A stretch of DNA of 64,000 nt from positions 1-64,000 of the forward strand of contig NZ_BMUA01000026.1 of NCBI RefSeq assembly GCF_014649955.1, written 5' to 3'. This stretch comes from Streptomyces violascens (lineage in GTDB: Bacteria > Actinomycetota > Actinomycetes > Streptomycetales > Streptomycetaceae). A program made the translations under genes and the position numbers. The notes under the pieces were generated by a model. The model did no database searches and was not told the DNA's origin. It was given only the letters and a program-made list of their open reading frames with translations. How positions within the stretch are numbered: position 1 is the first letter of the stretch; each line of letters starts with the position of its first letter. This document shows positions 1 through 8,394 of the stretch, one piece after another.

Positions 1-456
1 CCCAAGATGTGGAAGTCCGTCGTCCAGGAGCTCCAGGTCGCCCAGGAGCAGACCGTCGGCAACGACGCCATGACGCTGTACTTCTGCGTCAACTACGGCG
101 GCCGGGCCGAGGTCGCCGACGCCGCGCAGGCCATCGCGCGCGACGTCGCCGCCGGCAAGCTCGACCCGTCGAAGGTCAACGAGAAGACCTTCGCCAAGTA
201 CCTGTACTACCCCGACATGCCGGACGTCGACCTGTTCCTGCGCCCCAGCGGCGAGCAGCGCACCTCCAACTACCTGATCTGGCAGTCCAGTTACGCCGAG
301 ATGGTCTTCCAGGACGTCCTGTGGCCCGACTTCGACCGGCGCGACCTGTGGCGGGCCTGCCTGGAATTCGCCTCCCGCGACCGCCGCTTCGGCGGTGCCA
401 TCCCCAACGAGGCGCTGGCCGCGCTCGACAAGAGCGGCGACCTGCCCCGGCAGTGA
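1..456 (+). CDS. uppS: Isoprenyl transferase (undecaprenyl diphosphate synthase), 3' part
   Basis: This is the C-terminal ~150 residues of a cis-prenyltransferase; the 5' end lies outside the window. The family condenses isopentenyl diphosphate onto an allylic primer to make the polyprenyl carrier for cell-wall synthesis, at the inner face of the membrane. Family hallmarks visible are the NYGGR block, the D-L-F-L-R-P-S-G-E-Q-R-x-S-N stretch that binds the diphosphates, and the following W-Q-S-S-Y-A-E-M-V-F block. It ends in ...LPRQ with TGA. It is the only clear core gene at this edge and may mark the boundary between conserved chromosome and the accessory region to its right. Confidence 0.93.
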   Translation, partial: PKMWKSVVQELQVAQEQTVGNDAMTLYFCVNYGGRAEVADAAQAIARDVAAGKLDPSKVNEKTFAKYLYYPDMPDVDLFLRPSGEQRTSNYLIWQSSYAEMVFQDVLWPDFDRRDLWRACLEFASRDRRFGGAIPNEALAALDKSGDLPRQ

Positions 457-561
457 CGCGGGTCACTCGGGAACGGTGACACAACGGTGTCGCCGTTCCC
501 GCGCAGGTGGGCAACAGACGCAGATCGTCACCGTTTCCGACTCCCTGTCCGGCATACCTGC

Positions 562-780
562 ACTCTCCTGGTCGCCGTCGACACGGACGGCCGGGTGCTG
601 GGCTGGGCCGCGGTGGTTCCGGTCTCCGACCGGTGCGCGTACGCCGGGGTGGTCGAACACTCCGTCTACCTCGACTCCGACGCGCGCGGCCGCGGCATCG
701 CCCTGTCCCTGCTTCAGCCGCTGCTGGGCTCCACTGACGCCGCCGGGATCTGGACCGTCCAGTCCGGCACCTTCCCGGAG
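562..780 (+). pseudogene. Truncated GNAT (phosphinothricin-type) acetyltransferase remnant
   Basis: About 73 codons read as the middle of a GNAT acetyltransferase: a G-R-V-L-G-W-A strand, then V-V-E-H-S-V-Y-L-D, then the acetyl-CoA loop with R-G-R-G-I, then I-W-T-V-Q-S-G-T-F-P-E. The N-terminal start region and the expected C-terminal half (normally N-x-A-S-L-x-L-H-E-R-x-G-F) are missing, and after TFPE the frame runs into unrelated arginine/proline-rich sequence. I read it as a decayed gene caught between uppS and the accessory island. The family assignment is from motif recall only. Confidence 0.55.
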
Positions 781-924
781 AGAGCACCGCCGGTGCGTTG
801 GCCGGGACACCGCGTTCGCCGACCTCCTCTACTCCAGCGGCCTGCGCCGGCGCGAGGGCGGCATGCCGCGGTCCCCGATCTCACCCGGCGGCGGTGACTG
901 CACGGGCGGCGGGGCGGCAGAGCA

Positions 925-1809
925 TCACCACAGGCCGCGCTCCACGAAGCTGGACAGGCTGATCAGCTTCACGTCGTCCTTCCAGACCTCGCCGCCCCCG
1001 GCCACCAGCGGGTTGCTCGTACGCCAGCTCGACACCGCGTCGAGGACGGCCCGTTCGAGGATCAACGCCTCCTGGAAGTCCGCCGTGCCGAAGGTGTCGA
1101 CGATCCTGGCGCCCGCCGACTCGTGGGTCCTCAGCCGACGGTCGCTGCTGCGGGTGGTGACGCCCACCTTGAACAGACCAAGGCGGTGGTAGTGGGCGAT
1201 GTACACGCGATGGGGTGCCTCCTCGTCGCGAAACCCCATGCAGCGCGGACAGGACTCCTCATCCAGCATCTCGTCATGCCGCCACAGGGCCTCGTCGACC
1301 ACTGGGCGCAGCTCCGCCGGATGCCGGTCCAAGAACGCGGCAACGCTCTCGATCCCGCCCTGCCGATCGGGCCAGTCCAACGCGTCCAGCGCCTCCATCA
1401 GCAGGTGATCGCGCTCCCGCTGGCCCATCTCCCGTCGGTCGACGTCCCAGCGGACCACCACGGCCCGCGCGAACTCCCGCAGCTCTGCGGTGAACTCCCT
1501 GGACCGCTCGAACCACCGGCACGGATGCTCCTCGGGAAACCCGCTCCAACCGTACCGGCGCTTGAGGCGCCGCCTCAGCCGCTGTTCCTCGGCGATGCGC
1601 AGGTCCCGGCCGAACAGCACGCGGCCGTCGGCGCGACGGATCCTCGCGTTCGCGGCCACCGCCCATCGGACGTCCGCCTTCTCGCGCTCGTACCTGGACC
1701 ACGCGGCCCTCCGCTCACGGAGGTACTGCTCTCCCTCTGCGCGCGTCAAGCGCCTGAGCTGCGGGTACTTCGATATCGCATCGGGGTCGATGCGGTCTTG
1801 CCATGCCAT
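925..1809 (-). CDS. GIY-YIG / T5orf172-like protein
   Basis: 294 residues, ATG preceded by AGGAG about ten bases upstream. Residues 1-185 are charged, mostly helical and unrecognised. A CPRC knuckle at 187-190 precedes a C-terminal domain with VYI (202-204), F-K-V-G-V (213-217), an arginine-rich helix and a glutamate in L-E-R-A-V (~252). That order fits the T5orf172 branch of the GIY-YIG nuclease fold, whose members cut DNA or act in mobile elements. The canonical GIY/YIG triplets are weak, so activity is uncertain. It sits just downstream of the Mom-like gene on the same strand (gap ~130 bp), so a shared role in a modification/defence locus is possible but inferred. Confidence 0.6.
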   Translation of the reverse strand: MAWQDRIDPDAISKYPQLRRLTRAEGEQYLRERRAAWSRYEREKADVRWAVAANARIRRADGRVLFGRDLRIAEEQRLRRRLKRRYGWSGFPEEHPCRWFERSREFTAELREFARAVVVRWDVDRREMGQRERDHLLMEALDALDWPDRQGGIESVAAFLDRHPAELRPVVDEALWRHDEMLDEESCPRCMGFRDEEAPHRVYIAHYHRLGLFKVGVTTRSSDRRLRTHESAGARIVDTFGTADFQEALILERAVLDAVSSWRTSNPLVAGGGEVWKDDVKLISLSSFVERGLW

Positions 1810-1937
1810 CGGTACGTCGCTCCTGGATCTTGGTACGGCGGGCGACCCTACCCGGCGGGTTCGACACCGCCGCTGGCCCAGGCACCTGGAAGCGTGGGTG
1901 AGGCGGGCTCCGGCTTCACCTTCGACCTGGGGCGGAC

Positions 1938-2828
1938 TCAGATCCCTCGCCCGTCGGGGACCTTCGGGTAGGCGGTGCCTGCCGACAGACCCAGCCGGAT
2001 GCTCTCCCGCTCCCGGCGGTTCCTGCCCAACCGGTACACGTACCGATGCACACCTCGATGTCTCAGGTTGCGCGCACCCACAGCCTCCAGCGCCTCCCGC
2101 AGCCAGACCTTCGGATCAGCGCCAGCACGCATCGGCGCTGCTCCGAGTCCTAGCAGCATCCGCTCGGCATACTCGTGACCCTGCTCCTGGCGGCGCACCT
2201 TCTGCGCCATCCGCTCGTTCAGCACCACGCCGTTGGGCAGCAGCTTCTTGGTCCGCGGGGTCGCCCGACCCATGTAGACCGCGTTCGTGGCCTGGTAGAT
2301 CGTCCCGACGTGCCCCACAGCCACCACCGCCCCCGCAGCGTCCGTGCGCGGCACGGGATCGGCGAACGACACGATCCCGCGGACGCCGCGGGCAAGGAGC
2401 GCGTCGAAGCACCGGGCGAGAAACCAGCTCTCGGCGTTCGCAGGGCACTCGTCGAGGAGCACAAACCGCGAGCACTCCAGCGACTCGACGTACGGGACGA
2501 GGTCGGGCAACGGCAGGGACAACACCTCCGCCCTGACCGGCACACCGAACACGGCGACCCCGCACAGCCGGGCCTCGCCCGTGCCGTGGTCGAACAGACC
2601 GTAGCGGAACCGCGCCGAGGGAAAGGAGCCGGAATAGTGGTGCTCCACCACGAAGGTCTTCGCCCCCTTCTCCGGCAGCAGCTCGACCGCGTACCGCCGG
2701 GCATCGAAGCCGCCTTCGCTCAGGTGGCGCCATGAGTGTGTACGGGCTCGCCAGCGCTGGCACCAGGCCGAGGCGGTCGGGATCTCTACGAGGTCCTCGA
2801 ACGGCAAGGACTCCTGAAGGCTGATCAC
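1938..2828 (-). CDS. Mom-like DNA adenine hypermodification protein
   Basis: About 296 residues from a GTG with GAGGGG eight bases upstream; an upstream in-frame ATG at 2921 gives an unlikely leader. The protein resembles the Mom family, GNAT-fold enzymes that in phage Mu convert adenine to N6-methylcarbamoyl adenine and block restriction. Visible marks are V-E-H-H-Y-S-G-S-F-P-S-A (61-72), a hydrophobic L-C-G-V-A-V-F-G-V-P strand and the G-T-I-Y-Q-A-T-N-A-V-Y-M-G block (175-187) followed by basic residues. Mom homologues occur in actinobacteria as well as phages. No phage structural genes are nearby. Its partner may be the GIY-YIG-like gene downstream. Confidence 0.72.
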   Translation of the reverse strand: MISLQESLPFEDLVEIPTASAWCQRWRARTHSWRHLSEGGFDARRYAVELLPEKGAKTFVVEHHYSGSFPSARFRYGLFDHGTGEARLCGVAVFGVPVRAEVLSLPLPDLVPYVESLECSRFVLLDECPANAESWFLARCFDALLARGVRGIVSFADPVPRTDAAGAVVAVGHVGTIYQATNAVYMGRATPRTKKLLPNGVVLNERMAQKVRRQEQGHEYAERMLLGLGAAPMRAGADPKVWLREALEAVGARNLRHRGVHRYVYRLGRNRRERESIRLGLSAGTAYPKVPDGRGI

Positions 2829-3102
2829 CGGCAGGCCCCTCGGTCTGGTAGGTGCGGCGGCAACGCGCGGGAATCGTCCGCAGAAGTGATGGTTGCCGCC
2901 GTGGTGTAGCGGTGGCGGCAACTGCTTCGCGGGCTTCTACGAACCAGTCGAGACCAGAGGCCGCAGGTGACGCTGGTCCCAGAGTCGGAGTGGCCTTGTG
3001 GTCGGAGCACTGGTGGTGTGGGTCGTCCGGCTCGGGGACGGGACGGCGCAGCGGTGATCACTTGCGGTGCCGGGGCCTGCGCAGCGCCTCCTGGGTCGTC
3101 AC

Positions 3103-3633
3103 TTACGCGCGGGCTTCACGGGAGGGCGCGGTCGGTAGTGGGGCCCACCAGATGGTCGCCCCGAGGCGGCACTGGAAGTGCACCAACCCGTTGGTGTCCG
3201 GGCGGCTCAGGTTGTACAGGCCTTCGGTGTTGTAGGTGACGTCCACGATGGTCTCCTCGGTCGGCTCGGCCGCACCGCGGAGGGCCTTGCCGCCGAATAC
3301 GATCTGCAGATTCCTCGTGCGTGCGCTCGCTCCGGTCTCCGTCAGCGGAGTCTTGCGCCACCGGCTCATGTCCGGCTCGGGGGTGCGGGTGATGTGTCCC
3401 GTGCCCGGGTAGAGCATGACGCGGTTGGAATTGATGAGTGCGTCCTCGCGCGCGCCGACGTGAACGAGCCAGCCCTCCTTGGCTTCGTTGTCATGCCGTC
3501 CGGTCTTGCGCTGGGGCGCGGCCAGCAGGTAGCCAGCGCGGGTCACCTGATGCCCGCGGGTGTCCGCGCCATGAGCGTGAACATGTTCTCCCACGGACAG
3601 GGCGGCGAGGGCGCTTTCTAGGTCAACGTGCAT
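3103..3633 (-). CDS. Hypothetical protein
   Basis: 176 residues. I chose the ATG at 3633 (MHVDLESALAAL...) because AAGGAG lies eight bases before it; a longer in-frame extension is arginine/proline-rich and looks non-coding. The protein has a GxHVHAHG N-terminal segment, a central W-L-V-H-V-G-A-R-E strand and an aromatic C-terminus (A-T-I-W-W-A-P). No signal peptide or membrane segment is visible. I do not recognise the family. It is transcribed away from the next leftward-reading gene (3956-4663) but is separated from it by about 320 bp that include a terminator. Confidence 0.7.
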   Translation of the reverse strand: MHVDLESALAALSVGEHVHAHGADTRGHQVTRAGYLLAAPQRKTGRHDNEAKEGWLVHVGAREDALINSNRVMLYPGTGHITRTPEPDMSRWRKTPLTETGASARTRNLQIVFGGKALRGAAEPTEETIVDVTYNTEGLYNLSRPDTNGLVHFQCRLGATIWWAPLPTAPSREARA

Positions 3634-3955
3634 GGTGGTGCTCCTTGGTGGTGAAGGTGTGTGGGATCGCGTGCAGAGGTCTCGGCCCGCTTTCGGCGAC
3701 GCGTGCGGGTGTGGCAAGCGGCCGTGCGGCGTCCGGTTCGACGTAGCGCGGTACTCCGCGGTCGTGGCGCCGGTCTCGATGCGTCGGGCGAGGGTTCTGC
3801 TGCGGGGGCGCGGTCCGTGCGGACGTGTCGTCGCGTGCGCGTTGAGCCCGGCCACCGCGATGCCATCGGCAAGCACGGCGAGGTGCCGGACCGGGTTTCG
3901 CTATGCAGCCGCCCCCGGCGGTGCTGGTCAGCACCGCCGGGCACTGAGGCGGGAG
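3634..3955. other. Intergenic stretch with one terminator
   Basis: About 320 bp between two leftward genes. The only structure I see is the hairpin at 3914-3941, immediately after the stop of the 3956-4663 gene. Open frames here are GC-frame shadows without ribosome-binding sites. The right half could hold the promoter of the 3103-3633 gene; I found no convincing -35/-10 pair. Confidence 0.5.
3914..3941 (-). terminator. Hairpin terminator after the 3956-4663 gene
   Basis: Perfect 13-bp inverted repeat: CCCGGCGGTGCTG at 3914-3926 and CAGCACCGCCGGG at 3929-3941, separated by GT. It lies 15 bp past the stop codon. There is no T-run, as is usual for Streptomyces terminators. Confidence 0.7.
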
Positions 3956-4663
3956 TTAGGGCTGAGGGAGGCTGAAGACCACGATCGTCGGGGTCTTCGA
4001 CTGGGCCGCTGCGGCGATCGCCGCAGTCACCGCCTCGTTCAGGGTGGTCGGATCGGTTGCCCGGGTCTGGTCGAGCTGCGCCGCCGAGATGGGGGTGGGC
4101 GCCGTCGCGGAGTCCTCCGGCTGAGCGTCGTGGATAACGCGCAGGAGACTGCGGACGAGCGACTCGGTGTGGGTTCCCAACTGGACGGCCGCCCGTCCAG
4201 CCGAGCTGGTCCGAAACGCGATGGTCGTCATCTGGCGGGGGGTGAGGTTGCCGATGCGGTCGGTGGTCAGGTGGCCATCGAACATGTTCCAGAACGCGTC
4301 GAAGGCGATAGGGATTGCCTGGCGGAGGTCGTCGGTGAAGTCCGCGACCCACGCGGGCTGGTGGACGCTGCGGCCCCGGCCGGAGGGCTGGGCCGTGTGG
4401 AGGGTGCGCAGGATCTCGACGATCAGGTCGGCGGTCGGGCTGCCATCGGAGCGCACGGTCGGGGGCTTCTCGCTGATGCGGCGTGCGGCGAGCGCCATGT
4501 GCTCGTGGGTGAGGGTGTTGACCTCGCGTGAGGTGATGATGCCGCCGAAGTGGCTGGTCCGCAGTTCCGCGGCGGTGAGGAGAGCCTTGCGTACCCGGTT
4601 GTGGAACTCGTGCGGGTTGTAGATCTCCTTGTCGAGATCCTGGGCAAGGGGCAGGTGAATCAT
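3956..4663 (-). CDS. Hypothetical protein
   Basis: 235 residues; ATG with GGGAG four bases upstream. The sequence is helical (residues 1-60, 130-180) with an alanine-rich tail that ends in a V-V-F-S-L-P strand. No signal peptide, membrane span or known motif is visible. It is a single gene with its own promoter (4714-4743) and terminator (3914-3941). The family is unknown to me; similar small helical proteins are frequent in Streptomyces accessory islands. Confidence 0.72.
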   Translation of the reverse strand: MIHLPLAQDLDKEIYNPHEFHNRVRKALLTAAELRTSHFGGIITSREVNTLTHEHMALAARRISEKPPTVRSDGSPTADLIVEILRTLHTAQPSGRGRSVHQPAWVADFTDDLRQAIPIAFDAFWNMFDGHLTTDRIGNLTPRQMTTIAFRTSSAGRAAVQLGTHTESLVRSLLRVIHDAQPEDSATAPTPISAAQLDQTRATDPTTLNEAVTAAIAAAAQSKTPTIVVFSLPQP

Positions 4664-4713
4664 GGAACTCCCGGGTTCAGGGAGCGAGGGAACCCCCCTC
4701 GCGTGACCCTACT

Positions 4714-4743
4714 AACTTAAGCTAAGATTCCATATCACGTCAA
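4714..4743 (-). promoter_or_regulatory. HrdB-type promoter for the 3956-4663 gene
   Basis: On the minus strand TTGACG (4738-4743) and TAAGTT (4714-4719) are separated by 18 bases, matching the TTGACA/TAnnnT consensus for the housekeeping sigma factor. The -10 box is about 50 bp upstream of the ATG. The surrounding 60 bp are unusually AT-rich for this genome. Confidence 0.65.
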
Positions 4744-4890
4744 GCTAATTGGATCATCTAGTGAGTTGGCCACCCTCACCGGGGGCGTTGTCCGACCACA
4801 ACAACGTTTGATCCAAGCCCAGTTCGACCACACCACGTCCTGCACCACTCGCTCGCCGGCAGACACCCGGCCCGTCCCACGGGAGACCCG

Positions 4891-5676
4891 ATGATCTACA
4901 CCCAGCACCCGCACAGGAGAGCCCGCCCGGCCTTCCTAATGCTGCCCTTCACACTCGCGGCCCGCGCCTTCCGGCCGGCCCGGCCCGGCCGGCTAACCGA
5001 CGGGACGATCGAAGCCTTCCAGCTGGCGCGGACCATCATCGGGTTCGCAGCGACGATATGGATGATCTACGCGTACCCGATGCAGCAGTCCATGTCCTCG
5101 TTCGCCAAGGACAAGCTCGCCGAGATCTTCATCAGCACCGGCGTGCTGATCGTCGCCGGCCCCCTGGCACTGGTGCTCTTCGTGGCCGCGGCACGCGCCC
5201 CGAGCCGCGCCGTCTACGTCCGCCGACTATCGGGCCCGATGGCAGGCTTCGCCGCACTGTTCGCGTCCGTGCTCACACTGTTCCTCCTTCTGCAGAACAG
5301 CGACGGAGCTCGACTGGCTCCGCAGTTCGGGCCATTCCAGATCGTATTCCTGCTAGTCGCCCTGGCCGCGGTGCTGTTCGCCGTGCCCTTCGGCCTCGCC
5401 TCGGCGGTGCTGTGCGTCCATCACGTGTTCCGCACCGGAGATGTTCACGAAATCCTGCCTCCGCTTCTCTCCCCAGTGCTCGTCTGGGTGATGTTCGGCT
5501 TTCAGCTCGCCGGCGGATCCCCCGTGGCGGCGCCGCACGCGGTCCAGCTTCTCTTCCTGGTCGGCCCGCCACTGTCCGTGACCCTGTTGTCCATGTGGGA
5601 GATCCGTCGACTGCGCACCAGATTCGGCGTCACGATCCTCGGCGCGTTGCACCGCGGCCCCCGACCGACGCACTGA
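4891..5676 (+). CDS. Polytopic membrane protein, unknown function
   Basis: 261 residues; ATG with GGGAG upstream. About six hydrophobic spans are visible: roughly residues 48-65, 80-103, 115-135, 148-175, 190-207 and 215-235. Short basic loops (R-A-P-S-R-A-V-Y-V-R-R) fit the positive-inside rule. There are no catalytic or transporter signatures that I recognise. It reads rightward, divergent from the 3956-4663 gene across a shared promoter region. Confidence 0.7.
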   Translation: MIYTQHPHRRARPAFLMLPFTLAARAFRPARPGRLTDGTIEAFQLARTIIGFAATIWMIYAYPMQQSMSSFAKDKLAEIFISTGVLIVAGPLALVLFVAAARAPSRAVYVRRLSGPMAGFAALFASVLTLFLLLQNSDGARLAPQFGPFQIVFLLVALAAVLFAVPFGLASAVLCVHHVFRTGDVHEILPPLLSPVLVWVMFGFQLAGGSPVAAPHAVQLLFLVGPPLSVTLLSMWEIRRLRTRFGVTILGALHRGPRPTH

Positions 5677-5797
5677 CAGAAGCCCAACTCGTCTCGACCG
5701 TCCACCCGTTGTGCCGATCAGCGTCCGCTCCACGCTCCGCGCGACACGGTGGCTCCAGCCGCACGGCTCGGAAACCTTCCTCGACCTGAGACGGCGC

Positions 5798-6046
5798 ATG
5801 ACCGAAGAGCACACGGCGCACACCCCGGCTCCCGCCCAGGACGCGACGGCCCCTCCCGCCCTCGGCCGGCGGCTGCCCCTCGTCACCTACGGACTCGCCA
5901 AGGGCGGCCAGCCCAAGCGGGACGAACCCGGAACGCCCGGATTGCTTTCGCAGATGCTCGCCCTCCGCTTCGTCGCCCAGGACACCCGCGTAAGGGTGCT
6001 GGACGTCGACGGGCAGGGTCATCCGGACCGCTGGTTGAGCCGGTAG
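5798..6046 (+). pseudogene. Degenerate ParA-like N-terminal remnant
   Basis: About 82 codons. The segment L-V-T-Y-G-L-A-K-G-G resembles the start of a ParA/MinD-type ATPase, but the Walker A lysine/threonine part that should follow is replaced by Q-P-K-R-D-E-P-G-T-P. The next segment (L-A-L-R-F-V-A-Q... R-V-L-D-V-D-G-Q-G-H... R-W-L) parallels the ParA stretch R-V-L-x-V-D-x-D-P-Q-G-N. The protein then stops, without the rest of the domain. I infer a decayed plasmid partition gene; alternatively it is a small unrelated protein. Confidence 0.35.
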
Positions 6047-6068
6047 TCCGGCCCGCCTCACGCGACCT

Positions 6069-6100
6069 GGCCCCCGAGCCGTGCGACGGCTGCGGGGGCC
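6069..6100. terminator. Hairpin between convergent genes
   Basis: GGCCCCCG (6069-6076) pairs with CGGGGGCC (6093-6100); inside it GCCGT pairs with ACGGC around a GCG loop. It lies between the ParA-like remnant (+) and the end of the recombinase-like gene (-), so it can serve both strands. Confidence 0.65.
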
Positions 6101-6173
6101 TTGTGCTTGGCCGATGCAGCGCGGGCTCCCTCTCAGCCTGCCCTGCGCACCAGGTCAAGGGTGTGGCTGCGCC

Positions 6174-8195
6174 CTACGCCGGAGCGGTTGTGATGAAGGC
6201 GGTCCAGGCCCGGGAGGCCCGTCGTCGCCACTGCTCGGCCGTGATGAGGTGGATGCCGAGCTTGGCGGAGAACTCGGCGGGAGGCAGGTCCATCGCCGCG
6301 TTCATCAGTGCGGTCGCCCGCGCGGGCTTGACCGTGATGCCGTGGTTGTTGAGTACGGCGGTGAGCGAGGCGGCCGACTGGTGGCGCATGCGGTTGCGCG
6401 CGTTGGGAAACAGCCAGCGGGACATGGTCCCTCCGCCGGTGGCGGACTGCGGATCGGGGGCTCCCAACTCGGCGACCAGGCGCGTGAGGGCCGGGGGCAG
6501 CATCACGGGTGTTTCTCCAAGCAGGAGGTAGCTGTCCTCGCCAAGGTGCTGGAGGCAGTCGCGAGCCAGGGACACGATCCGGGTGGCCTGCTGCCCGTAG
6601 AAGAGCACGAGCGCGCCGGCGACGCGGACCTCGAGCGGGAGGCCGTGGTCGTCGTGCAGGCACCGCTGGAGCAGCTCCCAGTGGGAGCGGGCTTCCAGGC
6701 CGATGGGGGTCGGCCTGTCGCGGTGTGGGACGTGCAGACGTTGGGCACGGCCGTCATCTGCGGCCCAGACGAGGAAGTCGCGCACGTTGTGCCGGGTGCT
6801 CGTGCCCTCGCCGAGCCACTGGTCCACATGCTCTTGGGCGAGTTCGTCCAGGGCGAGGCCTCGGTCTCGTGCCCAGGTCAGCAGCTCGGCAGCCACCGTC
6901 ATGCGGGCGGTAGCCCATTCGGCGACATACTCCGTGCTAGGCCGCTCGCGGTTGCGTAGACGGGGCAGGACCGACCCGTGGCCGTAGGCGTACAGGTACG
7001 TGGCGAGTTGAGGGTGGGCGCCGATCAGCTGGGTGAAGCGGCGTTCGACGGTCGCGATGTGCTCGTCGCGCGGAGCCAGCACACCGGCGTCGACGAGGAC
7101 GTCCCGGAGATAGCCGACGGCCTGTCCTTGACCGGGTTCTCGGCACAGGGTGTCCAGGGTTTCATGGCTGATCCGCTCCCTGGAGGAGACGATCTCGGAC
7201 AGCAGGCGCGCGGATGCCGAGTGCTTCAGCCAGGAGCGCGCCGCCCGCGGGTGCTCGCCGTCCAGCAGTCTGTTGCGCAACGGTCGTAGCTGTTCCTGTG
7301 CCGGGGCGGGCAGGCCGGCGAAGTAGTCCGCTGCCGTGGCGTCGAGCGCACACGGCTCGCACAGGCCGCCGATCATCGCGTCGGCCGGGTTCGAGCAGCG
7401 GGTGCACGAGTAGTCGGTCGTCGCCCCCGAGCACGGTCCGCAGGCCGGTGCGCCGTCGATCCGGCCTATCAGCGCACGAGTTTGGCCGCATGCCGCGCAG
7501 GGCGCGGGGTTCATGCGGACACGGGCGTAGCAGTTGCCGCAGACCGGTCCCAGTGGCCAACAGGCCTGCGCCTGGGCCGAGGTACCGCAGAGCGAGCACG
7601 GAACGGGCCGCCGGGGGCGGCAGGTGTCGCACAGTGATCGGCCGTCGGTCCGCGAGCGCCTGCACACCCGGTGCCGACCGCATTGGGCGCAGCCGGTCTT
7701 CGGTGTTCGCTGCGTGAGTCCGCGGGCGTAGCAGGCCGAGCACAGGCCCTGGGCTGGCAGCGGCCGGGTGCGGGCGCATTCCCCGCAGACGCCGACCGAG
7801 GCGGCATACGCCAGCGCCCCCGCGCAGCCGCCGCATACGCGCCCGCCCTCCACCGTTTGGACCAGCGGACGGTCGCGGTTGCAGCGATGGCAGAGGGGGG
7901 CTTGAACGCGGCCGCATCCGGCGTCGGCGAGGGTCTGGATCAGCCGCTGCACGGCGGGAGGCGCGAGTGAGCTACCGCTGACCAGGGCGTCCGCGTGCTC
8001 GGCCAGATGGTCGTGGATCACCCGGCGGGTGCTGCCGTGCATCGCCGAGACGATCTCCTGGACGGTGGCCCGTTCCAGCTCGGGCAGCCTCGCCGCGATC
8101 TGCCCGACGACGGCGAGGTGCAGCGGCGGGGTCCCGGCGGTCTTCTCCACCGTCCTGCTCTCGCTGCGGGTGCCTTCAGCCACGTACGTGGTCAT
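6174..8195 (-). CDS. Zinc-ribbon-rich degenerate tyrosine recombinase
   Basis: 673 residues. Residues 100-285 contain twelve CxxC pairs (first at 102, last at 279), enough for six tandem zinc ribbons. Residues ~400-470 look like a core-binding domain (W-A-T-A-R-M-T-V-A-A-E-L-L-T-W-A-R-D). Residues ~510-665 resemble a tyrosine-recombinase catalytic domain: A-L-V-L-F-Y-G-Q-Q-A-T-R-I-V-S-L holds the first arginine. The HxxR box is degenerate, and the position of the catalytic tyrosine has L-G-I-H-L-I-T-A-E-Q-W-R-R instead. Such genes are common in Streptomyces islands and often called site-specific integrase. A DNA-binding rather than strand-cutting role seems likely. Confidence 0.6.
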   Translation of the reverse strand: MTTYVAEGTRSESRTVEKTAGTPPLHLAVVGQIAARLPELERATVQEIVSAMHGSTRRVIHDHLAEHADALVSGSSLAPPAVQRLIQTLADAGCGRVQAPLCHRCNRDRPLVQTVEGGRVCGGCAGALAYAASVGVCGECARTRPLPAQGLCSACYARGLTQRTPKTGCAQCGRHRVCRRSRTDGRSLCDTCRPRRPVPCSLCGTSAQAQACWPLGPVCGNCYARVRMNPAPCAACGQTRALIGRIDGAPACGPCSGATTDYSCTRCSNPADAMIGGLCEPCALDATAADYFAGLPAPAQEQLRPLRNRLLDGEHPRAARSWLKHSASARLLSEIVSSRERISHETLDTLCREPGQGQAVGYLRDVLVDAGVLAPRDEHIATVERRFTQLIGAHPQLATYLYAYGHGSVLPRLRNRERPSTEYVAEWATARMTVAAELLTWARDRGLALDELAQEHVDQWLGEGTSTRHNVRDFLVWAADDGRAQRLHVPHRDRPTPIGLEARSHWELLQRCLHDDHGLPLEVRVAGALVLFYGQQATRIVSLARDCLQHLGEDSYLLLGETPVMLPPALTRLVAELGAPDPQSATGGGTMSRWLFPNARNRMRHQSAASLTAVLNNHGITVKPARATALMNAAMDLPPAEFSAKLGIHLITAEQWRRRASRAWTAFITTAPA

Positions 8196-8394
8196 CCGAT
8201 TTGTCCCCCTTGGTCATTTCCGGCCGTGGTCAGCCTGCACGGTCGTAGGCGTCCTCGTCGTCCCGACCGGTCTCCCGGTCTTCGTCACGCACCGTTTCCT
8301 GACCATCGCGCTCGCTCATGCCTCTCATCATGCCGTCGGCCACCGACAAGCCCTCGTACCTCTGTCCACAGGCCGCTGCATCGAGCATGCGGAC

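Noticed and set aside
1840..1890. GGGTTCGACACC resembling a tRNA T-loop
   Set aside because: The surrounding bases do not form acceptor, D or anticodon arms.
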